The position numbers were made by a program, and so were the translations under genes. This document shows, piece by piece, positions 35,361 to 44,983 of a DNA stretch of 64,000 nt; position 1 is the stretch's first letter; each line of letters begins with the position of its first letter. The stretch is from assembly GCA_030949825.1 (NCBI GenBank), contig JAUZSC010000004.1, positions 1-64,000 on the forward strand, read 5' to 3'. The stretch comes from Sulfurimonas sp. (GTDB lineage: Bacteria; Campylobacterota; Campylobacteria; Campylobacterales; Sulfurimonadaceae). The notes beneath the pieces are model-generated. The model searched no databases and had not been told where the DNA came from. It was given only the letters and a program-made list of their open reading frames with translations.

Positions 35361-38300
35361 ATGGCTAAAGTAATCGGAAAAGTAGAAAGTTTAGAAGGCA
35401 AATTTTTTGCGATGGATGAAAATAGAAATATTGTTGAACTAAATATCGGTGATGAAATCACTAGCGGAATGAAAGTATTTGGAGCTGAGGGGAATATAGC
35501 TTTAGATATGATATCTATTACTATGTCGGATGGTAATAGATTGAGTCTATCTGGAGTTAATGAACAGATTTTTGATGATTCTTTAATTAGCAAAGATGGG
35601 CAAGAATCAATGGATTCTTTATCTGAAGAAAGTATTAGTGGTTCAGCAGGAATTTTGACGGCACTAGATAATAATGAAAATGCTACTTCAGTTAGTGAAG
35701 AAGATATAAATGAAACTGCAGCAGGAGATAACACTGTTGAAACAAGCGATGGAAGGGAAGCTGGATTTATAGAGAGGGATGGTGATAGTACTGATATTAT
35801 TGCTGATTTACGTGATGCGGAATACACTACAAGCGAACTTACTCCTGAATTAGATAATATTATCCTTGAGCTAAATCCCCTTATAGAAGGTGACACGGAC
35901 ACAGACACAGACACTGATACCGACACGGATACGGATACTGACACAGACACAGATACGGATACTGACACAGATACAGACACCGACACAGACACAGACACGG
36001 ATACGGACACCGACACAGATACAGACACAGATACGGATACAGATACAGATACAGATACAGACACAGACACAGACACAGACACAGATACGGATACAGATAC
36101 AGACACAGATACAGATACAGATACAGATACAGATACGGACACTGATACGGATACGGATACAGACACAGACACAGACACGGACACAGATACAGACACGGAT
36201 ACTGACACAGATACGGACACCGACACAGATACGGACACCGACACAGATACAGACACAGACACAGACACAGACACTGACACAGACACCGACACAGACACCG
36301 ACACAGATACGGATACAGATACAGATACAGACACAGACACAGACACCGACACAGATACGGACACAGATACAGACACAGATACAGATACAGATACGGACAC
36401 TGATACGGATACGGATACAGACACAGACACAGACACGGACACAGACACCGATACTGACACAGATACGGACACCGACACAGATACAGACACAGACACAGAC
36501 ACAGACACAGACACCGACACAGATACAGACACGGATACGGATACAGACACCGATACAGACACCGATACGGACACAGATACAGACACAGATACGGATACAG
36601 ATACAGATACAGACACAGACACAGACACCGACACAGATACGGACACAGATACAGACACAGATACAGATACAGATACAGATACAGATACGGACACTGATAC
36701 GGATACGGATACAGACACAGACACAGACACGGACACAGATACAGATACAGATACGGACACTGATACGGATACAGACACAGACACAGACACAGACACGGAC
36801 ACAGATACAGACACGGATACTGACACAGATACGGACACCGACACAGATACGGACACCGACACAGATACAGACACAGACACAGACACAGACACAGACACCG
36901 ACACAGACACCGACACAGATACAGACACCGACACCGATACGGACACAGACACAGATACGGATACAGACACCGACACAGACACAGACACAGACACAGACAC
37001 GGATACGGACACCGACACCGATACAGACACCGACACAGACACAGATACGGATACAGATACAGATACAGACACAGACACAGACACCGACACAGATACGGAC
37101 ACAGATACAGACACAGATACAGACACAGATACAGATACAGATACAGATACGGACACTGATACGGATACGGATACGGATACAGACACAGACACAGACACAG
37201 ATACAGACACCGACACAGATACAGACACGGATACGGATACAGACACCGATACGGACACAGACACCGACACAGATACAGACACGGACACAGATACTGACAC
37301 AGACACCGACACAGATACTGACACAGATACGGATACGGATACAGACACCGACACAGATACAGATACGGACACAGACACTGATACCGATACGGATACGGAT
37401 ACAGACACCGACACAGATACGGACACAGATACAGACACAGATACAGATACGGACACAGACACAGACACAGACACAGATACAGACACGGATACGGATACAG
37501 ACACCGATACAGACACCGATACTGACACAGATACGGACACCGACACAGATACAGACACAGACACAGACACAGACACAGACACCGACACAGATACAGACAC
37601 GGATACGGATACAGACACCGATACAGACACCGATACGGACACAGATACAGACACGGACACAGATACGGACACAGATACGGACACAGACACAGATACGGAT
37701 ACAGACACCGACACCGATACGGACACAGATACTGACACAGACACCGACACAGATACAGACACGGATACAGACACCGACACCGATACGGACACAGATACAG
37801 ACACCGACACGGATACTGACACAGACACAGATACGGATACAGATACAGACACTGATACAGACAACGATAGCGATTCAGACAATGACTCAGATAGCGATTC
37901 GGATTCAGACAACGATAGCGATTCGGACAGTGATTCAGACAATGACTCAGATAGCGATTCAGATACAGACACCGACACAGATACAGATACAGACACCGAC
38001 ACCGATACGGACACAGACACAGATACGGATACAGACACCGACACAGACACAGACACCGACACAGATACAGACACGGATACAGACACAGATACAGACACAG
38101 ATACAGACAACGATAGCGATTCAGATTCAGACAACGATAGCGATTCAGACAATGACTCAGATAGCGATTCGGATTCAGACAACGATAGCGATTCGGACAG
38201 TGATTCAGACAATGACTCAGATAGCGATTCAGATACAGACACCGACACAGACACCGACACAGACACCGACACAGACACCGACACAGATACAGACAACGAT

Positions 38301-39158
38301 AGCGATTCAGATTCAGACAACGATAGCGATTCAGACAATGACTCAGATAGCGATTCGGATTCAGACAACGATAGCGATTCGGACAGTGATTCAGACAATG
38401 ACTCAGATAGCGATTCAGATACAGACACCGACACAGATACAGATACAGACACCGACACCGATACGGACACAGACACAGATACGGATACAGACACCGACAC
38501 AGACACAGACACCGACACAGATACAGACACAGACACCGACACAGATACAGACACCGACACAGACACCGACACAGATACAGACAACGATAGCGATTCAGAT
38601 TCAGACAACGATAGCGATTCAGACAATGACTCAGATAGCGATTCGGATTCAGACAACGATAGCGATTCGGACAGTGATTCAGACAATGACTCAGATAGCG
38701 ATTCAGATTCAGACAACGATAGTGATTCAGACAATGACTCAGATAGCGATTCAGATACAGACACGGATACAGACACCGACACCGATACGGACACAGATAC
38801 TGACACAGATACAGATACGGATACGGATACGGACACAGACACCGACACCGACACCGACACCGACACAGATACAGACACAGATACAGATACGGATACAGAC
38901 AACGATAGCGATTCAGACAGTGACTCTGACAACGACTCAGACAATGACAACGACTCAGATAGCGATTCAGACAGTGACTCTGACAATGATTCGGATTCAG
39001 ACTCAGACAACGATAGCGATAGTGATTCAGACAATGACTCAGATAGCGATTCAGATTCAGACAGCGATAGCGATTCAGACAATGACTCAGACAGTGATTC
39101 GGATTCGGATTCGACTCAGATAGCGATAGTGACACAATCGATGGTGAAGATACATTAG
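35361..39158 (+). CDS. LapA-like surface protein with giant Thr-Asp/Ser-Asp repeat
   Basis: The frame encodes 1265 residues. Residues 1-~110 resemble the N-terminal retention module of LapA-type adhesins ([35 protein letters not shown]). An acidic linker runs to ~176. From ~177 to ~1253 the protein is almost only dipeptides: about 330 consecutive Thr-Asp pairs, then alternating blocks of Ser-Asp/Asn-Asp and Thr-Asp. The frame then leaves the repeat and stops with [15 protein letters not shown]. The plausible true C-terminus is in another frame (39111-39454). The neighbouring type I system is the evident exporter. Such an acidic body should bind calcium and be extended. The ribosome binding site is AGGAGA. 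Confidence 0.85.
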   Translation: MAKVIGKVESLEGKFFAMDENRNIVELNIGDEITSGMKVFGAEGNIALDMISITMSDGNRLSLSGVNEQIFDDSLISKDGQESMDSLSEESISGSAGILTALDNNENATSVSEEDINETAAGDNTVETSDGREAGFIERDGDSTDIIADLRDAEYTTSELTPELDNIILELNPLIEGDTDTDTDTDTDTDTDTDTDTDTDTDTDTDTDTDTDTDTDTDTDTDTDTDTDTDTDTDTDTDTDTDTDTDTDTDTDTDTDTDTDTDTDTDTDTDTDTDTDTDTDTDTDTDTDTDTDTDTDTDTDTDTDTDTDTDTDTDTDTDTDTDTDTDTDTDTDTDTDTDTDTDTDTDTDTDTDTDTDTDTDTDTDTDTDTDTDTDTDTDTDTDTDTDTDTDTDTDTDTDTDTDTDTDTDTDTDTDTDTDTDTDTDTDTDTDTDTDTDTDTDTDTDTDTDTDTDTDTDTDTDTDTDTDTDTDTDTDTDTDTDTDTDTDTDTDTDTDTDTDTDTDTDTDTDTDTDTDTDTDTDTDTDTDTDTDTDTDTDTDTDTDTDTDTDTDTDTDTDTDTDTDTDTDTDTDTDTDTDTDTDTDTDTDTDTDTDTDTDTDTDTDTDTDTDTDTDTDTDTDTDTDTDTDTDTDTDTDTDTDTDTDTDTDTDTDTDTDTDTDTDTDTDTDTDTDTDTDTDTDTDTDTDTDTDTDTDTDTDTDTDTDTDTDTDTDTDTDTDTDTDTDTDTDTDTDTDTDTDTDTDTDTDTDTDTDTDTDTDTDTDTDTDTDTDTDTDTDTDTDTDTDTDTDTDTDTDTDTDTDTDTDTDTDTDTDTDTDTDTDTDTDTDTDTDTDTDTDNDSDSDNDSDSDSDSDNDSDSDSDSDNDSDSDSDTDTDTDTDTDTDTDTDTDTDTDTDTDTDTDTDTDTDTDTDTDTDTDTDNDSDSDSDNDSDSDNDSDSDSDSDNDSDSDSDSDNDSDSDSDTDTDTDTDTDTDTDTDTDTDNDSDSDSDNDSDSDNDSDSDSDSDNDSDSDSDSDNDSDSDSDTDTDTDTDTDTDTDTDTDTDTDTDTDTDTDTDTDTDTDTDTDTDTDTDTDTDTDNDSDSDSDNDSDSDNDSDSDSDSDNDSDSDSDSDNDSDSDSDSDNDSDSDNDSDSDSDTDTDTDTDTDTDTDTDTDTDTDTDTDTDTDTDTDTDTDTDTDTDTDTDNDSDSDSDSDNDSDNDNDSDSDSDSDSDNDSDSDSDNDSDSDSDNDSDSDSDSDSDSDSDNDSDSDSDSDSTQIAIVTQSMVKIH
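35890..39123 (+). repeat. Low-complexity hexanucleotide-period repeat tract (3.2 kb)
   Basis: The DNA is built of GAYACN and GAYWSN hexamers (for example GACACAGATACA). No stop codons occur in several frames of either strand, so long false reading frames (Ser-Val/Ser-Glu and Thr-Gln/Arg-Ile types) appear here. From about 37860 the tract has nearly identical SD/ND blocks of about 120 bp (near 37860, 38107, 38291, 38580 and a diverged one near 38900), separated by Thr-Asp spacers. Confidence 0.9.
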
Positions 39159-39454
39159 AATATGCTAAAGGTGATACTATTGACTTTGATAATATTGATA
39201 ATATCGAGATAATAGATATGGATAATGAGAGTGCAGATACATTAGAACTATCTCTTGATGATGTCTTAGACATAACAGATGGTGATAATGATCTTATTAT
39301 TATCGGTGATGACGAAGATAGTCTTGATTTAGATACAACTGGTTGGGATGAAACAGATAGTACATCTGAAAATGGACAAACAACTACTACATATGAAGAT
39401 CAAGATTCAGATGAAATAGTTACAATTACTCTGGATGATGATCTTGTTGACTAG
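39111..39454 (+). pseudogene. C-terminal secretion-signal domain of the repeat protein, out of frame
   Basis: In the frame that follows from a one-base shift at about 39105-39115 the protein continues [20 protein letters not shown], then NIEIIDMDNESADTLELSLD, DVLDITDGDNDLIIIGDDED, SLDLDTTGWDETD and ends TITLDDDLVD. The pattern LSLDDVLDITDGDN...W...G...Y is that of the C-terminal target domain of type I secreted adhesins. Without the shift the cargo would lack an export signal. Internal starts (ATG at 39218) are not convincing as a separate gene. Confidence 0.8.
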
Positions 39455-39474
39455 GATAAGTTAAAGTAAGTCAT

Positions 39475-39515
39475 ATACTCATTCTTTAGAGTGAGTATAG
39501 GCACTATGGTTTTTT
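39475..39515 (+). terminator. Terminator after the repeat-protein gene
   Basis: ATACTCATTCT (39475-39485) and AGAGTGAGTAT (39488-39498) form an 11-bp stem with one G-T pair and a very tight loop. A T6 run is at 39510-39515. It separates the cargo gene from the next operon. Confidence 0.6.
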
Positions 39516-39573
39516 AGTAAATTACTTTTTTTAGCTACAATACTTATAGATAACTTATAGTAAAAAGGTCATT

Positions 39574-41373
39574 ATGAATCACTTATTTAGAAATATTAGA
39601 AATTCATTACTAGTTAATGAAAAGTTTAAACTTCCATTAGAAGTCAGCATAGACTTCAACCCTCAAATTTCTCAAATATATATAACTTTATTTCAAGAAA
39701 ATATAAATTCTTTGCGATGGGGTTCTAAAAAAGAGACCCTAGAAAAGACTATACAAAGAATTATTTTTAAATTAAAATCAAATCCAAAATTTCAGTATTT
39801 TAATGTGTCGAGTAGTGATGATTGTAAACTAATGTTTGAAATCGTTACAAAAGAGTATCCTTGTAATATAAGAAATTTAACAACAATGAGAATGAACTCC
39901 CCAAATAGATTTGAATCAGGTGTAAATGGGTTTAAATACAAGTGCGAAAATGTAACAAGATTTTTCATGCCAAGTGATGGTTATACTAAGTCAATAATGA
40001 GCGTTAATCAACTTCTAAATTATATGTCAAAACAATGTGGAATTGCTAAAAAAACAAATAAAATTAGTGAAAGAGTACATCTGATGCGAAGAGAAGATAT
40101 AGAATATATCTTTATAGAATCACGTGCATATGTGACATATAAAGATGAAGTATTAGAACTGGAACGTGGTTACCCAAAATCAGAATTAGATTTTTCAAAA
40201 GATATTATGTATGACAAGACTATTAAAAGTTTAGACTGGCTTGTTAAAAATATGAATGATGATGGAAGCTTCTTATACTACTATGACCCCTATTTAAATA
40301 CAATTGTAGATGATATTCACCCCAAGATGATTGATCCACTTTATAACAATATACTACGCCATAGCGGTGGTACAGTTTCATTAATACGTGGATATGAGAT
40401 AAGTGGAAGCAAACTTTACTTAGAAAAAGCAAAAGAATCAATAGAGTTTCTTCTCTCAACATTTAAAACACATACATATAAAAAAGAATTTGCTTGCTAT
40501 CCATTTTTTAACCAAAAATCCAAGCTTGGTGGTGCTGGAATAGGGCTGATTGCTATGATGCATTATTACCTACAAACAGGGGATGAATGTTATAGAAAAC
40601 AGCTTGATGGATTAGTCCGACACATACTCAGTCGTGTGGATAAAGCGGGAGAGATGCTAGGTTATTATATTCATCCTAAATTTAATGATGCAAAAGCTTT
40701 ATTAAACCCAAGTGATGAAGTTAAAAAAGAGTTATTTTCCTTTTACTACCCAGGTGAGGCTTTACTTGGACTTGCTCTGTATTATCATCATATTCAAAAT
40801 ATTGATAAAGTTTTAAAAGAAGATATACGACTTAAATCTGAAATGGCATTAGATTTTCTAGTTAATGTAAGACCTATTAAATATGACTATATGTTTGAAC
40901 CTTTACCTGCGGATGCATGGTTAATGCAAGCGATAGAAGAATGGGTTAAAGTAGATGGACTTAAAAAACAATCGTACATAGATTTTGTTTTTGATGATAC
41001 TAAAGCTATGTTTGAACATATGTATACGGATAAAAATACAAAGCTAAATAATAAAGATTATATTGGTGGGTTTTATTATGACTATGGTGAGCATGTATAC
41101 CATGATGCATCAAGATGTGAGGGTGTAGTAAGTGCTTATTACTTAGCAAAGTATTTAAAAGATGATGCAAAAGCATCTTGGATTATGAAAAATATGCTTT
41201 TAAGTGCAAAAGGTTTGATGAAAACTTTTCATAATGAAAAATCTGTTTATGCTCATAAAGAGCCTAAAAGAGCAGTGAATAGCTTTCGTTTTAAATTAAC
41301 TCGTCAGTGGATTCGAGTTGACTCTGTTCAACATGCTTCTTGTTTTTTTGCTAGGTTACATCAGGTTATCTAG
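39574..41373 (+). CDS. Helical toroid-like protein of unknown function, 599 residues
   Basis: There is no signal peptide or membrane segment. Residues 1-~215 are a mixed domain I do not recognise. Residues ~215-599 look like an (alpha/alpha) barrel: repeated helices with SLDWLVKNMNDDGSFLYYYD, LRHSGGTVSLIRGYEISGSK, KLGGAGIGLIAMMHYYLQTG and FYYPGEALLGLALYYHH, a layout seen in glycoside hydrolases, epimerases, lanthionine cyclases and terpene cyclases. I cannot choose among these. The AAAAAGG ribosome binding site is good. It is the first gene of the island after the repeat-protein gene and shares one base with the next gene. Confidence 0.75.
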   Translation: MNHLFRNIRNSLLVNEKFKLPLEVSIDFNPQISQIYITLFQENINSLRWGSKKETLEKTIQRIIFKLKSNPKFQYFNVSSSDDCKLMFEIVTKEYPCNIRNLTTMRMNSPNRFESGVNGFKYKCENVTRFFMPSDGYTKSIMSVNQLLNYMSKQCGIAKKTNKISERVHLMRREDIEYIFIESRAYVTYKDEVLELERGYPKSELDFSKDIMYDKTIKSLDWLVKNMNDDGSFLYYYDPYLNTIVDDIHPKMIDPLYNNILRHSGGTVSLIRGYEISGSKLYLEKAKESIEFLLSTFKTHTYKKEFACYPFFNQKSKLGGAGIGLIAMMHYYLQTGDECYRKQLDGLVRHILSRVDKAGEMLGYYIHPKFNDAKALLNPSDEVKKELFSFYYPGEALLGLALYYHHIQNIDKVLKEDIRLKSEMALDFLVNVRPIKYDYMFEPLPADAWLMQAIEEWVKVDGLKKQSYIDFVFDDTKAMFEHMYTDKNTKLNNKDYIGGFYYDYGEHVYHDASRCEGVVSAYYLAKYLKDDAKASWIMKNMLLSAKGLMKTFHNEKSVYAHKEPKRAVNSFRFKLTRQWIRVDSVQHASCFFARLHQVI

Positions 41374-43808
41374 TGATAAATAAAAAAATCGACAATTATT
41401 TAATCTTAGAAAAATTAGGTGATGGTACCAATGGTTCTGTTTATATTGTCGAAGATAAAAAGAAGCATAAATATATCTTAAAGTATTATTCATTAGTTAA
41501 AGATGATAAAAAGCTAGCTAATGAAACAAAAGTTTTAGAAACTTTAAATAATTATCCAAATACTATAAAATATATAAAAAATTCTAAATTCCAACAGGGA
41601 CACTATATTTTATTTGAATATTTAAAGACTAAAAGTCTTCAACACTATATTAAAGAGAAATATGAATTTAGTTTAAATGAAGCTATGCAAATGATAAAAG
41701 ATATAGCAATTATCTTAAAATATTTATTAAAAAATAATATTTTACATACTGATATTAAAGCTGGTAACATTGTGTACGATGGAAAGAAATTTTATTTAAT
41801 TGATTTTGGTCATGCAACATATGGAACATATATAAAAAATTTAAATGTAGAATTTAATTCTTTATATAGCGCACCTGAATTGTATGATGGCGTTAGAAGC
41901 ATAGAGTCAGAAATCTATTCCTTAGGATGCATTTTTTATTATATGCTAACTGGGGGTGATATTAATAGTATGTTCGGATTAACAAATAATTCAACAAAAG
42001 CTCAAAAAATATATGCACATATCTATTTAAAAGCAAATTTGGATACATTACCATCTAAATCAATACCATTATGTCAATCAATGACGGCTACATTAGCATC
42101 TAATAGGATTACTTTAGAAGACTTACTGTTACTTGATTTGGAAATTTTTAAAGTCTCTTTAAAAACATGTGATTCTACATTCGATATTTATAAAAAAATG
42201 GCTGAAGATAATATAGAATATGGACTATATAAAATGGGTTTATTCTATGAAAAAGGTTTTTATGTGTCACAAGACCTAAATAAAGCTAAAGTATTTTACA
42301 ATAAAGCTATTCTAAAAGGAAGTGTTAAAGCATATTTCCATTTAGGACGTTTACTCTTAGAAGACAATCCGAGCAAGGCTAAAGAATATTTTCAAAAAGC
42401 CTATGCAATGGGTTTTCAAAAAGCTTTGATATATTTAGATAATATAGAAAATAAGATTGAATATTTATTTAAAGAATATGAAAAATTTAAAGATAAAAAA
42501 AATTATGTACAAGCAATTAAGTATATGCAATCTATTGTTAAATTACAGCCAAAGAGTAGTTATTATAATCTTTTAGGTATATTGTATAAGCGTGAAAATA
42601 GAATAGCAGAAGCAATAGAATCCTTTAAACAAGGTTTACTTTTAGAAGCTGGTAAAAAAGTAATTCTAATGAACTTAGTTGATATATATAATAAAATTTA
42701 TGATTTTGACAATGCTGATAAGAGTTTACAAATTATTAAAAATTTATATCCAAATGATGCTGCAACATATAGAAAATATGCGATACTCTATAAGAATAAG
42801 AAAAAATTTCCATTAGCCATAGAAGCATACGAAAAAGCTTTAGAATTACGACCTCAAAGTGCTGAAATAAAAAATGAACTAGGACAGCTTTATATATTAG
42901 TGAAAAATTTTAAAAAAGGTTTTGAATTACGTGAGGGAAGATTGGAACTTGCTAAAAATAAAAGTATTAGTTCACTATGTAATTCTAAAAAATATGAAGG
43001 ACAAGCATTAAAAGGTAAAACTATTTTTGTTTATAGGGAACAGGGTTTAGGTGATACTATCCATTATATAAGATATTTGCCTTTGTTGCAAAAACTATGT
43101 AAAAAAATAATATTTAGAGTTGAAGCATCTTTAAAAGAACTATTAGAAGAAGTGAACTATACTGATGAAATAATTTTAAACAATGAAAGCATAAAAGATT
43201 TAAAATATGATTATCATGTTTCCCTCTTATCTTTAGCACATTTTTTCTTACAATTCAACTATGAGATTCCTAATACAACTCCTTATTTAAAACTACCACA
43301 AGACTACTCCTTCCCAATAAGTATAAATAAAAATAAGTTTAACATTGGAATTGCTTGGGAGGGCGGTGTAAAATCTGTTAATAATAAACTAAGAAATATA
43401 GATTTAAAATATTTTTCACAATTATTTAGTTTTAATGCTATAGATATTTATAGCCTTCATTTATCTAGGCAAAATAAGACAATATACGAATATAAATATG
43501 AAAATAACATCATAGATATTAGTGGTAAATTACATTCAATGATGGATACAGCCAAAGTGATTCAACATATGGATTTAGTTATTAGCGTTGATACATCTAT
43601 TTTACATTTAGCAGGGGCATTAGGAAAAAAAACATGGCTACCTATGCAATATCTTCCTGAATACCGTTGGGGCTTAGAAGATGAATACTCTTACTGGTAT
43701 CCTACTGTGCAGATTTTTAGAGAAATAATAAGAAAAGAAGATGGGAATTGGGATAGAGTATTCCAAGATATAACAAAGCAATTAGAGATAACATTAAAGG
43801 CTAGATAA
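41373..43808 (+). CDS. Ser/Thr protein kinase fused to Sel1/TPR repeats and a GT9-like domain
   Basis: An 811-residue cytoplasmic fusion. Kinase domain about 8-265: glycine loop GDGTNGSV (16-23), K37, E51, catalytic HTDIKAGN (D127, K129, N132), D144 in DFG and SAPE at 166-169, so all catalytic residues are present. Sel1 repeats are at about 270-355 and TPR helices at about 370-530. The C-terminal ~260 residues resemble the GT9/heptosyltransferase-like domain found after TPRs (GIAWEGGVKSVNNKLRNIDL, VISVDTSILHLAGALGKKTW). The start is GTG at 41373, overlapping the previous stop. It could phosphorylate and/or glycosylate a protein; the Thr/Ser-rich cargo upstream is a candidate. Confidence 0.85.
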   Translation: MINKKIDNYLILEKLGDGTNGSVYIVEDKKKHKYILKYYSLVKDDKKLANETKVLETLNNYPNTIKYIKNSKFQQGHYILFEYLKTKSLQHYIKEKYEFSLNEAMQMIKDIAIILKYLLKNNILHTDIKAGNIVYDGKKFYLIDFGHATYGTYIKNLNVEFNSLYSAPELYDGVRSIESEIYSLGCIFYYMLTGGDINSMFGLTNNSTKAQKIYAHIYLKANLDTLPSKSIPLCQSMTATLASNRITLEDLLLLDLEIFKVSLKTCDSTFDIYKKMAEDNIEYGLYKMGLFYEKGFYVSQDLNKAKVFYNKAILKGSVKAYFHLGRLLLEDNPSKAKEYFQKAYAMGFQKALIYLDNIENKIEYLFKEYEKFKDKKNYVQAIKYMQSIVKLQPKSSYYNLLGILYKRENRIAEAIESFKQGLLLEAGKKVILMNLVDIYNKIYDFDNADKSLQIIKNLYPNDAATYRKYAILYKNKKKFPLAIEAYEKALELRPQSAEIKNELGQLYILVKNFKKGFELREGRLELAKNKSISSLCNSKKYEGQALKGKTIFVYREQGLGDTIHYIRYLPLLQKLCKKIIFRVEASLKELLEEVNYTDEIILNNESIKDLKYDYHVSLLSLAHFFLQFNYEIPNTTPYLKLPQDYSFPISINKNKFNIGIAWEGGVKSVNNKLRNIDLKYFSQLFSFNAIDIYSLHLSRQNKTIYEYKYENNIIDISGKLHSMMDTAKVIQHMDLVISVDTSILHLAGALGKKTWLPMQYLPEYRWGLEDEYSYWYPTVQIFREIIRKEDGNWDRVFQDITKQLEITLKAR

Positions 43809-44914
43809 TGAAATATATATTTACACTTGTTCTGCTTATGGCTACATTATTTGCAGATAAACTATTACCTGAAAAAAATAATCAAATTATTATTTATTTA
43901 AACCAAAAAATAAAAAAGCCAACTTTTTATATGATATTTAGCAAAGAAGATATAGCGTATAAAAATATTACACAAAAACAATTAGAAGTATTAGTAAAAT
44001 CCAAAAACAAAGATTTATTGCTAATCAAACTTCATTCAAAATCTTCAGTGAAAGCATATAAATATCACTATTTTTTTGGAAATAAACAAGAAGACAAAAA
44101 TAAACCATGGAATAATGGTGAAGAATTTAGTTGGAAAAGCTGGAAACAATACGATGCAGATATATGGGACAATGTTTCTGTAGTTTATGTACCCAAAAAC
44201 TTAAAAGAAAAAACTGTTTATATAAAAAATATTGTAATAAGAAGAGGTGGTTTTAGTTTATTAGATACACGAAAAAAAGAATCTCTTATATCTAAAAATA
44301 AAATATCATTTAAAGTTGAAAAAAATAAAAGTGTTATATCGGATGGTGTATATAATGTGTACCACTTTGGGAAAATGATGGAATCATTTAAACAAAAGTT
44401 TTATGAGATTCGTAGTCCTGTTTTAAAATTGGCTATAGATGATTTAGGACAAACAGATAAGAAAAAGTATGTTAGCAGGGGCAAAAATTGGTGTTCTGAA
44501 TATGCAGCTTATTTATATAATGAGAATGGCATTATTGCCCCCAATCCAAATAAAAAAGACTTACATTTTAAGAACTTAAAAGTTTTTTATGAAAAAAATG
44601 GGAAAGTTTATAGCTTTTTAGATGTTATAAAATGGAGTGATTCTAAAAAAGTTAAGTTAATAAAACCAGGAACATTAGTATCGTTTTGTGTCAATGATTG
44701 TAAGAGTGCACATACTGTAATATTTAATAGTTGGACAAAAAATAAAAGTGGTAAAATAACAAAATTTTCTGCGCTATCTGGAAACAATAGAGGAATGGTA
44801 TATTTTCATAAAAAACTACGATTAGATATGTTTGATAAAAAAATGAAGCATGATAAAAAATACAAGACAGAATTTTTAAGAAAATCTTATTTTGCTGTTC
44901 CAAATGGATTATAA
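43808..44914 (+). CDS. Exported protein with a Cys/His amidase-like C-terminal domain
   Basis: A 368-residue protein with a signal peptide (MKYIFTLVLLMATLFA, cleaved near 16). Residues 20-~190 are a domain of unknown fold. Residues ~200-345 contain NWCSEYAAYLYNENGI with Cys 229, and later CKSAHTVIFNSW with His 302, plus FSALSGNN. This Cys/His order resembles CHAP and NlpC/P60 amidases of the cell wall, although the match is by motif only. It should act in the periplasm. It shares the last base of the kinase gene. A 69-base AT-rich gap follows before the ATP-grasp genes. Confidence 0.7.
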   Translation: MKYIFTLVLLMATLFADKLLPEKNNQIIIYLNQKIKKPTFYMIFSKEDIAYKNITQKQLEVLVKSKNKDLLLIKLHSKSSVKAYKYHYFFGNKQEDKNKPWNNGEEFSWKSWKQYDADIWDNVSVVYVPKNLKEKTVYIKNIVIRRGGFSLLDTRKKESLISKNKISFKVEKNKSVISDGVYNVYHFGKMMESFKQKFYEIRSPVLKLAIDDLGQTDKKKYVSRGKNWCSEYAAYLYNENGIIAPNPNKKDLHFKNLKVFYEKNGKVYSFLDVIKWSDSKKVKLIKPGTLVSFCVNDCKSAHTVIFNSWTKNKSGKITKFSALSGNNRGMVYFHKKLRLDMFDKKMKHDKKYKTEFLRKSYFAVPNGL

Positions 44915-44983
44915 ATTTACACCTTTAAGCTGAAATATTAATTTTTTTTAGTAAAATTATTTAAATAAGGAATATTCAAATAT

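Noticed and set aside
35890..39123. CRISPR array
   Set aside because: Repeats are contiguous hexamers and imperfect coding blocks, with no unique spacers of constant length and no cas genes.
35312..39273. Very long open frames on the minus strand and in another plus frame across the repeat tract
   Set aside because: They arise because the hexamer-period DNA has no stop codons in several frames. Only the plus frame with a ribosome binding site, a LapA-like N-terminus and Thr-Asp repeats is supported.
39218..39454. Independent 78-residue acidic protein
   Set aside because: The frame is open and protein-like well upstream of the ATG and continues the repeat protein, so it is better read as that protein's displaced C-terminal domain.
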